This document shows positions 9,573-20,123 of a stretch of 64,000 nucleotides of DNA, piece by piece. Below the pieces are notes generated by a model that saw only the letters and a program-made list of their open reading frames with translations, was not told where the DNA came from and searched no databases. A program made the position numbers and the translations under genes. The DNA is from Pirellula staleyi DSM 6068. Lineage in GTDB: Bacteria > Planctomycetota > Planctomycetia > Pirellulales > Pirellulaceae. Where the stretch lies: positions 2,790,001-2,854,000 of the forward strand of contig NC_013720.1 of the NCBI RefSeq assembly GCF_000025185.1, given 5' to 3'. Positions within the stretch are counted from its first letter, which is position 1. Each line of letters opens with the position of its first letter.

Positions 9573-10319
9573 CTACTTACTCGTTAGGAGCGAAGCGGCA
9601 GGGGGATCGAGATAGAGAGTCATCGACGGATGCGTTTGCAAGATCGAAGCGGGAACAAGATTCGAAATCGGTCCTTCGACAGAGCCTTTCACAGCCTGCG
9701 CTTTTCGCTCGTCGGGAACACTGCAAACGATGTTGCCTGCCTTCAGGATTTGACGCACGGACATGGAAATAGCATGGGTTGGAACATCGTCGAGCGTCGG
9801 AAACCAACCTTCCCCCTGCTGTTGTTTGCGGCAAGCTTCGTCGAGTGACACAACGAGGTAGGGCTCGGTGGTTTCGAAATCGGCTGGCGGGTCGTTAAAC
9901 GCCAGGTGACCATTTTCACCGATGCCGATCATGGCCAGATCGATGGTCGGTTCTTGCGAGATCAACTGCTTGAGGCGGGCACATTCGGCCGCTGGAGCAC
10001 CGAGTCCGCTCAGGTAGTGAAAAGCAGCAGGAGCTTGTGGCAGCTTTTCGACAAGGCGTTCGCGGAGGTAACGGGCAAAGCTGGCACCGTGCGTGGCATC
10101 GAGGCCAACATACTCGTCGAGGTGGAAGAACGTGACCAGCGACCAGTCGATGCCGTCGGCGGCGACGAAGTGGGCCAGGGTGTCGAACTGGGAAGCACCG
10201 GTCGCCACGATGGCCACGGCCCGACCTCGCGCGGAGATTGCCCGGCGGAGGGTATCGGCGGCATCGGTGGCGGCCCTTAGGCCGAGTTCGACTTTGGTCG
10301 GAGCGATGTCGATCTTCAT
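9573..10319 (-). CDS. nagB: Glucosamine-6-phosphate deaminase
   Basis: A 248-residue member of the NagB/6-phosphogluconolactonase family, which converts glucosamine-6-phosphate to fructose-6-phosphate and ammonia. Diagnostic segments are [10 protein letters not shown] (Asp68-Glu69 region), [14 protein letters not shown] near residue 135 and a C-terminal [10 protein letters not shown] segment, which match the deaminase branch rather than phosphogluconolactonase. It is slightly shorter than the usual 266 residues. The ATG at 10319 begins MKIDI. A TIM-barrel isomerase follows in the same direction, and a ThDP enzyme is divergent about 215 bases upstream. Deaminase specificity over related ketose/aldose isomerases is likely but unproven. 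Confidence 0.85.
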   Translation of the reverse strand: MKIDIAPTKVELGLRAATDAADTLRRAISARGRAVAIVATGASQFDTLAHFVAADGIDWSLVTFFHLDEYVGLDATHGASFARYLRERLVEKLPQAPAAFHYLSGLGAPAAECARLKQLISQEPTIDLAMIGIGENGHLAFNDPPADFETTEPYLVVSLDEACRKQQQGEGWFPTLDDVPTHAISMSVRQILKAGNIVCSVPDERKAQAVKGSVEGPISNLVPASILQTHPSMTLYLDPPAASLLTSK

Positions 10320-10534
10320 GTCACAAATCCCATGAGCGGAAAGCCTAGAGCATGGATAGCAAGTGCTTGCTTTGCAAGGGGCTACGGATTTCGGACTGTC
10401 CCCGTTTTGACGATTTGCCTATGCTTTCTGAGGGGAGATCGGTGCGCGATTTTTGTAGAACCGGTCCCCGCTTGGATGGCCTACCGAGAGCGACGTGTCT
10501 GCCGACTTCTCAATCTCTGTGCAGGGGGTGCTCC

Positions 10535-12232
<1,698 letters not shown>

Positions 12233-12255
12233 ATCGCTGCTCACCCCACGAAAAA

Positions 12256-12297
12256 GACCCAGCCAAAATGCTTCTCGAGGGAAGTCTTGGCTGGGTC
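12256..12297 (-). terminator. Rho-independent terminator of the TPR lipoprotein gene
   Basis: GACCCAGCCAA (12256-12266) pairs perfectly with TTGGCTGGGTC (12287-12297). On the minus strand the stem is followed by TTTTTCG. It lies between convergent genes and may also slow plus-strand transcription, but the T-run serves the minus strand. Confidence 0.85.
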
Positions 12298-12330
12298 GTG
12301 ATGGACTGAAGAGGCAATGAACTCTACGAG

Positions 12331-13647
12331 TTATTCGTCGCTCGCAACTGGGGCTTCGTCATCAGCTTGGCTCTCGGACGCAGCGTCATCGTCACTGATG
12401 TGGAACGATGGAATCGGAATCGATTTCGCTGGTTCACTTGAGGTCGGTTCCTCTAGTTCGGGAGCGACTTCTTCCTCGTGCGACTGCTGCTGCCCTTCGT
12501 AGCTTGGCTGGGCATACGATGCGCCGCTGAAGTTGCTCGAGTAAGGAGCACCTTCAATGGTCGGCGGGGCCATTTGGTACGGAGCGGGCGAGTACGTAGT
12601 GCCGGATGCCGCAGCGGGGGCTGGCTGATAGACCGGTGCCGAGGACTGCTGAGGCTGATAGGCCTGATACTGCGGAGCACGGGCCATCATTGCAGCAGCT
12701 TGTTGCTGCATCTGTGCAACAGGAAGTTGGCCTTCGGACATGCTCCCCTCGAGCTTCGCCAGCATTTCGCGAGCGGCCTGCATCGATGGGTCCAGTTCCA
12801 CCGCCCGAGCCATGTGCTGGGCAGCCCCCTGGGCATTTCCCTTTTGCTCGAGCAGGTAGCCGACGTTGTAGTGTGCCACGGCTTGCGGGTTCACTGCCGA
12901 CAGCGTTTTGATGGCTTCGTCGGCGCGGCCAGCTTCCACCTGAACCGTCGCCAGGTTATTGCGATACTTGACGTTGGCAGGTTGAAGTTCAACAGCCTTG
13001 TGGAGGTTGGCCATCGACTGTGGCAAGTCTTTTTGACGAGCGTAGCACAGACCCAGGTCGTTGTACGCCATGCCACTCTCGGGATGAGCGGCGATTGCCT
13101 TGCGATAAAGCTCTACGGCTTTAGCGGATTGCCCCTGCCGGTCGTACATACGAGCGAGGCTCACCAAGGTGTTGAGATCCTTGGGAGAAACCTTCAGCGC
13201 TTTGTCGTACTGCGCTTGTGCTTCTTCAAACTTGCCTTGGTTCTCGAGCAGGCGAGCCGCAGCGACATAGACGTCGGGGCCAACTTTTTTCGGTTTAGTG
13301 CTCAGGCTAACTGGGTCCTCGGTGACGTCGCCGTTGGGCTTCGAAGAGAACGCACCTGATACAGCCGAGGTTGTTTTCTTCCAGCCGGCGACGATGAAGT
13401 TGTCGCTGGATGGTGGTTTGGAGCCGCCGAGTCCAACATTACCCGAGGTGTTGCCGCCGACAGCGGTTCCACTCGAGGTGAACTGCTGCGAGAGGCCGTT
13501 GTAGTTGGCTTTGCCGACATCCGGTGCGCTGCTGGCGACCGTTGGTGAAGATTTGCCAAAGCCAAACATCGATCCGCTCTTACAGCCGACCAGCGTGGTG
13601 GAGCCAGCGACCAATAAGGCGAAGAAGAGTTTTCGGCGAATGTTCAC
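12331..13647 (-). CDS. TPR-repeat lipoprotein
   Basis: A 438-residue exported protein. The GTG at 13647 is chosen because AGGGAGGTG sits about seven bases upstream and a signal peptide begins at once: NIRRK, a hydrophobic run and the lipobox L-V-G-Cys22, so the mature protein should be lipid-anchored. Residues about 120-305 contain five or so tetratricopeptide repeats (ALKVSPKDLNTLVSLARMY, AIAAHPESGMAYNDLGLCY and similar). The tail is Gln/Pro/Ala/Tyr-rich and then acidic, so probably disordered. TPRs normally bind protein partners. An unknown exported protein gene lies about 220 bases upstream on the same strand. A terminator follows. Confidence 0.88.
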   Translation of the reverse strand: MNIRRKLFFALLVAGSTTLVGCKSGSMFGFGKSSPTVASSAPDVGKANYNGLSQQFTSSGTAVGGNTSGNVGLGGSKPPSSDNFIVAGWKKTTSAVSGAFSSKPNGDVTEDPVSLSTKPKKVGPDVYVAAARLLENQGKFEEAQAQYDKALKVSPKDLNTLVSLARMYDRQGQSAKAVELYRKAIAAHPESGMAYNDLGLCYARQKDLPQSMANLHKAVELQPANVKYRNNLATVQVEAGRADEAIKTLSAVNPQAVAHYNVGYLLEQKGNAQGAAQHMARAVELDPSMQAAREMLAKLEGSMSEGQLPVAQMQQQAAAMMARAPQYQAYQPQQSSAPVYQPAPAAASGTTYSPAPYQMAPPTIEGAPYSSNFSGASYAQPSYEGQQQSHEEEVAPELEEPTSSEPAKSIPIPSFHISDDDAASESQADDEAPVASDE

Positions 13648-13866
13648 GTCGCACCTCCCTGTGCTGCAGCCGTTTCGGTAGATGTCGCGCACAGTCCTTG
13701 CGCGCACGCATCACCGACCTTAAGATTCTTCATCGTCGCGCGCTGCAATCGGGCTGTAGCGGAAATACCGGTGGCAACGGTTTGTCAGCAGAGTTGCGGA
13801 TCGCCAACTCTGCTAGCACTGCCGGCTCTTCAGCTTCAGATTCAGACTCGTGAGCCTGCGTAGCGA

Positions 13867-14430
13867 CTACCCACCTTCGCCACCCGTCGAACCACCAGCG
13901 CCATTGGCTGGAGGTGGTAGGCGAGGCGAAGGAATCGAGTCTTGCACGGCGCGATTGATTGCATCGAAGTATTCACCTGAACCGCCATCGGGCTCGGTGT
14001 TGGTGAAGTAGACCGGGGGAAGGTCGCCCTCAGGGATGAGGGAAGAGATGTATGTCTGTACCGATTCCATACGCTGCTGGTTGATCTCAGGCTTGTCGGC
14101 CTTAAAGACAAACACCGCGCGACGGTGAAGGGGAGCCTGGGTAACGATCCATTTCACCTTCAGCTTGCCAGCTTGGTTCAGCTCGCCAGTCGCTTCGTCG
14201 AACAGGAAGGTTCCCACGGTGTTCTGCATCTTCCAGCCGTTATCGGTCTGGGTCAGAAACGGTGCTCGCGTGGCTGCTCGGTCGGCTGATTGAAAGGGTT
14301 CAGGCCACGCATTGTTACGGTGGAAGTCGACCTTCACGCTGTGCCAGAATTCGTGCCAACCAGCTTCGGCCGTGACCGTACCTGCGGCAAGCGAAATCGA
14401 AACCGAGCAGGCAACCAGGAAACGTCGCAT
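13867..14430 (-). CDS. Exported protein of unknown function
   Basis: A 187-residue protein with a signal peptide (MRRF, hydrophobic run, cleavage near A-E-A around residue 22). The mature part starts W-EFWHSVKVDFHRNN-WPEPF, a segment I associate with a planctomycete-conserved exported family, and ends in a Gly/Pro-rich tail with GGSTGGEGG. No catalytic motif is visible. The ATG at 14430 has GGAG eight bases upstream; an in-frame ATG at 14460 is less likely because it would precede the signal peptide. It is upstream of the TPR lipoprotein gene on the same strand, which suggests an envelope role for both, but this is only positional. Confidence 0.8.
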   Translation of the reverse strand: MRRFLVACSVSISLAAGTVTAEAGWHEFWHSVKVDFHRNNAWPEPFQSADRAATRAPFLTQTDNGWKMQNTVGTFLFDEATGELNQAGKLKVKWIVTQAPLHRRAVFVFKADKPEINQQRMESVQTYISSLIPEGDLPPVYFTNTEPDGGSGEYFDAINRAVQDSIPSPRLPPPANGAGGSTGGEGG

Positions 14431-14915
14431 CGAAAGGTCTCCAGCGAAAAGCAGCGGCATTTTCGGCGATGGGGAGCCAGAGAAGGTCCCGCGAGCATTT
14501 CGTGGGACGATCCGTGGCCCAGCAGACGAGAGCAGTGCAGTTGTTCTGGCTGAGAATAAGCCCGAGCAACCTGCGAAGAAGCCTCAAGTATTCGTGGTGC
14601 CAGACAAAGCTATGCACTGGCGCACCAAGAGACTCGTCGCTACATCACTCCATCGGCAGACGCTCGGCTAACACTGTGAGAACGAAACCGAGCACCCTAC
14701 GGACCTCCGAGGAGGATTCTTTTGTGCAAAGAGCACTTCTTTACTGAGCGATAAGGTTTACCAGAATTCAACTTGATCCCACCCGCCATAACGACTAGTT
14801 TTCAGGCGTTCCACCCCTTCGAGTGGTCTGCCAGCATTGTCAGTGCCAGCTAGCTGCTACGTGGACCTCTGCTCTGATTGCTCCTCCTCTCCCCCAGGGC
14901 AAAGCAGGCCACAGC
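14431..14915. other. Intergenic region without a recognisable gene
   Basis: About 485 bases between divergent genes. The open frames here have no family resemblance and no good ribosome binding sites. Presumably it holds the promoters of both flanking genes, but I could not assign boxes with confidence. Confidence 0.5.
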
Positions 14916-15554
14916 ATGCCTTTCCATTGCAAGCTTTCCCTTTACAAGCATCCCCGCTCTGGGATCACGATCGTGGAACTCGTCGTGGTGATCGCAATTT
15001 TGGGGATACTGCTGGCATTGCTACTCCCTGCCATTCAGTCCTCGCGCGTGAAGGCAATGGAAGCGGTCTGTAAGAACAACTTGCATCAGCTCAATCTGGC
15101 GATGGGGCAGTTTTGCCAAGCAACCCACGAGTTGCCAGTTCCTGTCGCTCCGGGACAGATTGGGGGCTGGAAGGTCGCGATCATGCCCTATCTCGAGCAG
15201 GGAAACTTCCGCAATACGATTCCCGCAGGTGCTTCTGTCACCGACGCCCCGAAAGAAATCTACTCACAGCCGATCATCATGCGGTGCCCGGTCCGAGCAA
15301 GGCTCACACAAAAAACTACTGCGGCTGTCGAGAGTGCTCATTATGTGCTGGTGCCCGACGGTGGGCGCGATTCATTCATGCTGTTCGATGCTCCGGTCGA
15401 TCTCGAAGTCCCCTGGCTATCGGGTCCGGAAATGGATTACGGGGCCATTGTGGCCCGTCAAGGGCCGCATCACGATGGTTTCTTCTACGCGTCGGGTGGA
15501 CAGCAGGGGATTAGCTTCATGCTTCACGGCGAACGTGTGCTGACGAACCGGTAG
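14916..15554 (+). CDS. Type IV pilin/pseudopilin-like protein with DUF1559-type N-terminus
   Basis: A 212-residue protein with a class III (prepilin) signal: a 16-residue basic leader ending in Gly16, mature Ile at +1 and Glu at +5 (G-ITIVE), then an uninterrupted hydrophobic helix (VVVIAILGILLALLLPAI). After that comes the planctomycete SRVKAMEAVCKNNLHQL-LA segment. Such proteins are abundant in planctomycetes and resemble type II secretion pseudopilins. The leader is cut by a prepilin peptidase, then the protein enters the inner membrane. This copy stands alone, with no pilus assembly genes close by, and seems shorter than the usual 300 or more residues. The start at 14916 is chosen to give a leader of normal size. 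Confidence 0.82.
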   Translation: MPFHCKLSLYKHPRSGITIVELVVVIAILGILLALLLPAIQSSRVKAMEAVCKNNLHQLNLAMGQFCQATHELPVPVAPGQIGGWKVAIMPYLEQGNFRNTIPAGASVTDAPKEIYSQPIIMRCPVRARLTQKTTAAVESAHYVLVPDGGRDSFMLFDAPVDLEVPWLSGPEMDYGAIVARQGPHHDGFFYASGGQQGISFMLHGERVLTNR

Positions 15555-15749
15555 GAGCGGTCTCGTTGTGCAGCTGTTGGTAGAAAAACGTTGTGTTGCA
15601 AAGTCCCCCTTGTGGCCAGAGTGCAAAGCCGGGGACTTCACCGACACGTTGCCAGCCATGCTTCGTATTACTCGTCGTGGACTTATCCTATCCGACGACG
15701 AGCAAAAGATGCATTTGGGAAGAGCAGATGGGAGCAACGCATCGCGAGG

Positions 15750-16523
15750 TCAAGCGCGCGACATCCAGTGGCTAATCCCCTCGAGAACGCCGGCAGCGTA
15801 ATGGGCAGTGGCGTGATAGGTCGCTGGGCACTGGACTGCGGCGAGTTCCGGCTGTGCATTGCCGACGACAATGCCCCGAAAGCCTTGCCCAAACATCGCG
15901 CGGTCGTTGCCAGTGTCGCCACAGACGATCACGCGCTGGGGCGGGACGTTCATCGTCTCGGCAATCAGTTTGGCGGCTGAACCTTTGTGAATGCCGCGTG
16001 GCAGGACATCGAGATCGCGTGCGCTGCTGTAGATCAAGTCGACTTCGAGATCGTGCGATGTGAGCAGATACTCAATCGACTTTAGTTCGGCGGCACTGAG
16101 ATCGTGCGCGTAGTAACTCACCTTCCACGCCGATTGGTTGAGCTCCGGCTGAAGAACAAGCGATCGAAGTTCCGCAAGTATTTCGCGAATGCAAGTCGCC
16201 GACCAGCTACCCAGCCCAACTTGAGGCCACGACGGCAGACGCGTGCTCGCTCCATACCAGTGGATTTCAGTTCCCACGCCACTCGCAGTCGCGACTGGCG
16301 TAGGTAAGGCATACTCATCGATGGCCTGTCGAATCGAATACTCGAGTCGTCCCGAGGCATACGCGATGTCGATCTTGTCGCGACAACTGGCGAGCCAATC
16401 GCGCAAGATTTCGAGCGATGCTGTATCGCCCAGAAGTGTGCCGTCGAGATCGCTCACAATCAGCCAGCGATCGTTAGTTGGAGAAATACTTCGCTCTGTT
16501 TGGGGTAGTTCAGCAAGGCTCAT
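15750..16523 (-). CDS. HAD-family sucrose-phosphate phosphatase-like enzyme
   Basis: A 257-residue HAD hydrolase of the Cof/sucrose-phosphatase type. Motif I is SDLDGTLLGD with the nucleophile Asp near residue 23, followed by a Thr motif region (AYASGRL), Lys in HKGSAAK near 200 and motif IV GDTGNDRAMF near 220. It should remove phosphate from the product of the upstream glycosyltransferase, giving sucrose or a related non-reducing disaccharide. Its ATG overlaps the upstream gene's TGA as ATGA, which implies translational coupling. The longer open frame to 16808 lies inside the upstream gene and is not used. Confidence 0.88.
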   Translation of the reverse strand: MSLAELPQTERSISPTNDRWLIVSDLDGTLLGDTASLEILRDWLASCRDKIDIAYASGRLEYSIRQAIDEYALPTPVATASGVGTEIHWYGASTRLPSWPQVGLGSWSATCIREILAELRSLVLQPELNQSAWKVSYYAHDLSAAELKSIEYLLTSHDLEVDLIYSSARDLDVLPRGIHKGSAAKLIAETMNVPPQRVIVCGDTGNDRAMFGQGFRGIVVGNAQPELAAVQCPATYHATAHYAAGVLEGISHWMSRA

Positions 16524-17866
16524 GACAACGTCACCCCTTTCGTGATGGGGGTCGAGATCGGCAGCGGCGTGTCGGTAATGATTGGCCAGTCGGGGAGACG
16601 CTTGGCGAGCGCATCTTCCACACTCTCGAGCACTTGCTGAGCGACACCATTCCAGGTGAACTTGGCACGCGCCTTTTGCGAACCGAATTTTGCGAGCTGT
16701 GCCGAGACCTGGGGATACTGGAGCACTTCGAGGATCGAGTGGCCGAAGGCATCGCAGTCGTTCGGATTGGCATATAGGGCTTCGAGTCCCCAAGTCACTT
16801 GTTCCCACAAACCTCCTTCGGTCGTCACGACCGTGGGAGTGCCGCAGGCCATGGCTTCGATGGCGGTCATACCGAAAGGCTCGTAGCGGCTCGAGAGGGC
16901 AAACACATCGGCGGCACGATAGTAGTCGGCTAGCATTTCGTCGGGAATGTAGTCTTGAAAGCGAATGCGATGTTCGATGTCGAGTTCGCGGGCGAGGGCC
17001 TTGAGTGCGTCGAGTTGAATTTTCTCGTCAGGCGAAAGTTCGGTTCCGCCGATGGCCAGCACCAGTGTCGCATGCGCTATGCGATCAAAAACAGGTTTCA
17101 TCGAACGAATCAGCAGATCGTAGCCTTTGTTGCGGGCTAATCGCCCGAGCGCAAGGACCGTGGGACCTTCCATGCCAAGCTCGCGTTTGAGCGTTTGTCG
17201 CGTGGCCATCGACACAGGATAAAAACGGGTATCGTCGTAACCTGGTGGAATCACATGCACCTTAGCCTTCGGTGTATCGTAGTTCTCGCCACACAAGATC
17301 TCGCGCTGCTGAGGAGTCGTTGCGATGAGCGCGTCGGCTTCGTCGTAGATTGTCTTCTCGTCGGTAATGCGGCGGCGGAAGTTCCAGCGACGCTCGTTGC
17401 CATCAACATCCCCCGGCATGTTGTCCCGTTTCCACGAACCGATGGAGTGAGGCGTGTGAAGATGAGGAATCACGAGTCCTCGTGCTAGTGCCGCGCCGGC
17501 GAGGCCAGCATCCCAGTAGTGTGTGTTGATGAACCGGTAGTGGAGCTTGTTTTTGCGGATATAGCGCAGGGCATTCGCCGACCATTCCGGAATGTGCTGG
17601 CAAAGTGTTTCTTTCCCGATGAATTCGCTACCGCCACAAGGAAATCGGAGCAAGCGGACATTCTCGGCGACTTGCTCTTCGGCAACTTGATCCTCGAATT
17701 GGCGGGTCATGATATCGACCTGATAGCCCATGCGAGCAAGGCATCGCGAGAGCTCGAGGACATAGACAACCTGGCCACCAGTGTCGGGCTTGCCAAGCTC
17801 TGGCTGGGCAGCGACATAGCCGTGGGTGGAGATCATCAGAATTCGTTCTTTAGCTCGTGGGGACAT
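16520..17866 (-). CDS. GT4 glycosyltransferase, sucrose-phosphate synthase-like
   Basis: A 448-residue GT-B retaining glycosyltransferase. The N-terminus ISTHGY...PDTGGQVVYVLEL is the GGQ signature of sucrose synthase and sucrose-phosphate synthase, and the C-terminal EPFGMTAIEAMACGTP is the GT4 E-x7-E donor-binding motif. The enzyme should join a sugar nucleotide to a phosphorylated acceptor such as fructose-6-phosphate. Mannosylfructose-phosphate synthase is a close relative, so the glucosyl donor is not certain. The ATG at 17866 is preceded by AGGAGA and starts MSPRAKERI. The partner phosphatase overlaps its end by four bases. Sucrose or mannosylfructose could serve as a compatible solute. 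Confidence 0.88.
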   Translation of the reverse strand: MSPRAKERILMISTHGYVAAQPELGKPDTGGQVVYVLELSRCLARMGYQVDIMTRQFEDQVAEEQVAENVRLLRFPCGGSEFIGKETLCQHIPEWSANALRYIRKNKLHYRFINTHYWDAGLAGAALARGLVIPHLHTPHSIGSWKRDNMPGDVDGNERRWNFRRRITDEKTIYDEADALIATTPQQREILCGENYDTPKAKVHVIPPGYDDTRFYPVSMATRQTLKRELGMEGPTVLALGRLARNKGYDLLIRSMKPVFDRIAHATLVLAIGGTELSPDEKIQLDALKALARELDIEHRIRFQDYIPDEMLADYYRAADVFALSSRYEPFGMTAIEAMACGTPTVVTTEGGLWEQVTWGLEALYANPNDCDAFGHSILEVLQYPQVSAQLAKFGSQKARAKFTWNGVAQQVLESVEDALAKRLPDWPIITDTPLPISTPITKGVTLS

Positions 17867-18108
17867 CGGTTTTCTCCTAAGGTCCTTGGGACGAGTGACA
17901 GCCAGCCAATCCGAGAGGGGACGCGCAACGATTGCGCGCGAGACTCGAGTTCGCTCGACTGGTGCTGAAACAATCCTCAGCACGGATGCAAGAGAAGAGG
18001 CTGCAGAAATTCAAAACACGTTTTGGAAACGCAACTTGTTTTGTGTCGCAGCAGCGGAGAGGAGCACTAAGGGTGCTGCGGCGACGATATCAGCAGTGTC
18101 GACAAGAT

Positions 18109-18801
18109 TTAAAGTGGTGGATCGCAGCCGCTCAGCTGTTCACTGATCGCCAGGCTGGCGATCGCATCGCGAACAGCTAGCTCCCGCGTTGTCAGTTCAG
18201 CTGCTGTGGTGGAAGCCACGCTCGGAAATTCGTGCCGTGGAACCGGACTGGTCGCCGCGATGGCTGTCGGTTCGCCGGTGGCATTTTGCTGGCCCGTTGC
18301 TGGCATCGCCGTGGAGGCTGGTGCAGCAGGGCCGCGATGCAAAAAGGGCTCGGCCGAGATTTCATCGGCCTGCATGAGATGGGCGACTCGCTGCAGGGTG
18401 GCGAGCATTTGTGTCTGCTCCCACGTCGGCATTTGGGCGAGTTGCTCCAGGAAGCGGTCGCGCAGCAGGGGAGGGGACTTCGCCACCGCCTCGCTGCCGG
18501 CAGTTGTCAGCCTGACCACTACGCTCCGGCGGTCGGTTCGGCTGCCGCGTTCGCGCGTGAGAAGACCACGTTCCTCGAGTCGGTTGAGGATCCCCACAAT
18601 CGTGGGTGGAGTGATGTGCAGGGCATCGGAGAGTTCGCCCGGTGTTGCCGAGCTTGACCGGTCGAGGTGCCGTAGCACTCCGATTTGCGGCCCGGTCAGT
18701 CCATGTTCGACCAGCAGATATCGCGAATAGAGATCGATCGCCTGCGTCACTTGCCGCAGGGCAATCAGGATCTGATCGGCGGTAGTCAGCGAGTCGGGCA
18801 T
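18109..18801 (-). CDS. MarR-family transcriptional regulator
   Basis: A 230-residue regulator. Residues about 10-140 form the MarR winged helix: a dimerisation helix (LYSRYLLVEHGLTGPQIGVLRHL), the recognition helix region (ATPGELSDALHITPPTIVGILNRLEERGLL) and a wing with T-R-ERGSRTDRRSVVVRLT. The D-R-R-S-V wing is characteristic. The last 90 or so residues are a Pro/Ala/Thr-rich extension not found in typical MarR proteins. I chose the ATG at 18801 over the TTG at 18804. The target cannot be read from sequence; upstream 460 bases are gene-poor, and the sucrose-type genes lie downstream on the same strand about 240 bases away. Confidence 0.88.
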   Translation of the reverse strand: MPDSLTTADQILIALRQVTQAIDLYSRYLLVEHGLTGPQIGVLRHLDRSSSATPGELSDALHITPPTIVGILNRLEERGLLTRERGSRTDRRSVVVRLTTAGSEAVAKSPPLLRDRFLEQLAQMPTWEQTQMLATLQRVAHLMQADEISAEPFLHRGPAAPASTAMPATGQQNATGEPTAIAATSPVPRHEFPSVASTTAAELTTRELAVRDAIASLAISEQLSGCDPPL

Positions 18802-19264
18802 CAAAGATCACCACGAGGAAAGAAACTCGTTCGTGTGCGAAAGGATACCAGCAGGAAGGCTTGGGGGCAAGTCTTTCCGCAAGCTGTGGCTCACTCAATG
18901 TCGCATGAAATTGCTGTAAATCATTTGAATCAAAGTGTTTGTGTTGTTTTATGGTTCGCAAAACTGAACCGCCCAAGGGATGAGCGAACGCCACCAAAGC
19001 CGAGTTTTCAACTGGCAGATTCCATTCTTGGGTACTCCATGCATCATTAAAACTCAGGGCAGTCGTTTGTTTAGAAGCGATTCACCCAAAGTAGTGGTCT
19101 GTGGCAGCTGTTTTGCCAAAGTCTCTTTCACGGAACTTCCTTCAGGGGCTTGCCTGAAAGGTGCAAGGCGGGGTACATTGCGTGGCTCGCTTCCTGCCCG
19201 CCTGTTGCGATAGGCCTGGGAAGTGTTAACTCGTTTGTGATCTGCTGCTTCGGGAGAGAATCCG
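18802..19264. other. Intergenic region upstream of the MarR gene
   Basis: About 460 bases between the divergent MarR gene and a tiny basic-protein gene. A locally AT-rich stretch around 18900-18960 probably holds the MarR promoter. I see no coding or RNA gene. Confidence 0.45.
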
Positions 19265-19354
19265 GTGGGTGTAAAGAAGTCTGGCCGTGGTCGTCGGAAA
19301 TTGGGCCAAAAAAAACGCCGCATGCGTGCTCGTATCCGACATCGCAAGAAATAG
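19265..19354 (+). CDS. Tiny basic protein, AURKAIP1/COX24-like
   Basis: A 29-codon gene starting GTG, with GGGAGAG about seven bases upstream. The product is extremely basic: 16 of 29 residues are Lys or Arg. Its core LGQKKRRMRARIRHRKK resembles the short AURKAIP1/COX24 domain proteins annotated in planctomycetes and other bacteria, which are ribosome-associated in mitochondria (mS38) and probably also in bacteria. A small ribosomal or rRNA-binding role is inferred. It was found by reading the codons directly because it is shorter than usual gene-calling limits. Nearby genes include hisS, in keeping with a translation neighbourhood. Confidence 0.75.
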   Translation: MGVKKSGRGRRKLGQKKRRMRARIRHRKK

Positions 19355-19623
19355 TTCGCCCACTGTCGCTCCAGGGGTGCTCGCTGCCATTTCGCGCGTG
19401 CGCCCCATGCTCGCACTCATTGAGTGCCTTCAGCGGCGATGGCGATCTTCTCTAGCCGCGATTTTGGCAAATGCCACAGACTTGTTGCGCGCGTGTCGAC
19501 GTGCGTCCGTTTCGCGCGCACTTCTTTTCATAGCCCGCTGACATCCTTCGCGGTGGCGCTTTATTCTATTGCACGTTGCTCGCCCACTTCTTAGCTAGCC
19601 ACGTATCCGCAGGAAAGCCCGCC

Positions 19624-20076
19624 ATGAAACTCCCCCGCACAAAGCCGCGTCGCGCCGATCTGAAGGCGGGAGAGAACTTGTGCGAACACTGCACCGCAAA
19701 ATGCTGTCGCTACTTTGCACTCCCGATCGAAACCCCTACCGAGCGTGGTGATTACGACGTCATCCGCTGGTTCCTGTTGCACGATCGGGCAAGTGTGTTT
19801 GTCGACGATACGACCTGGTATTTGCTGGTCCACACCACCTGCAAACATCTGCTCCCTAACAACTTCTGCGGCATTTACGAAACCCGCCCGCAGATTTGCC
19901 GCGACTACACCACCAACGCCTGCGAATACGAAGACGACTGGACCTACGAGCAGTACTTCGAAACCCCCGAACAACTGCACGAATACACCGAAGCAATTTT
20001 TGCCACGAGCGATAAGTCGGCTCCGATCCGTAGCCCTAAGCCCAGCGGCAACCTGCCGATGCTGCAGCGAGTTTAG
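19624..20076 (+). CDS. YkgJ-family cysteine cluster protein
   Basis: A 150-residue protein of the UPF0153/YkgJ type, thought to bind zinc or an iron-sulfur centre. The cluster residues are visible: CEHCTAKCCRYF near residue 21, TTCKHLL near 76, FCGIYETRPQICRDY near 88 and a later NACEYE. The spacing follows the family pattern C-x2-C-x3-CC ... C ... C-x8-C. The ATG at 19624 is preceded by an AGGAAAG-like site. hisS begins 48 bases after its stop in the same direction, so the two are likely co-transcribed. Members are often linked to oxidoreduction of proteins, but the function is unknown. Confidence 0.87.
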   Translation: MKLPRTKPRRADLKAGENLCEHCTAKCCRYFALPIETPTERGDYDVIRWFLLHDRASVFVDDTTWYLLVHTTCKHLLPNNFCGIYETRPQICRDYTTNACEYEDDWTYEQYFETPEQLHEYTEAIFATSDKSAPIRSPKPSGNLPMLQRV

Positions 20077-20123
20077 CAGCCGTAGATAACACACAGCTCT
20101 CCATCCCTTGTTTGTACTTAGTC

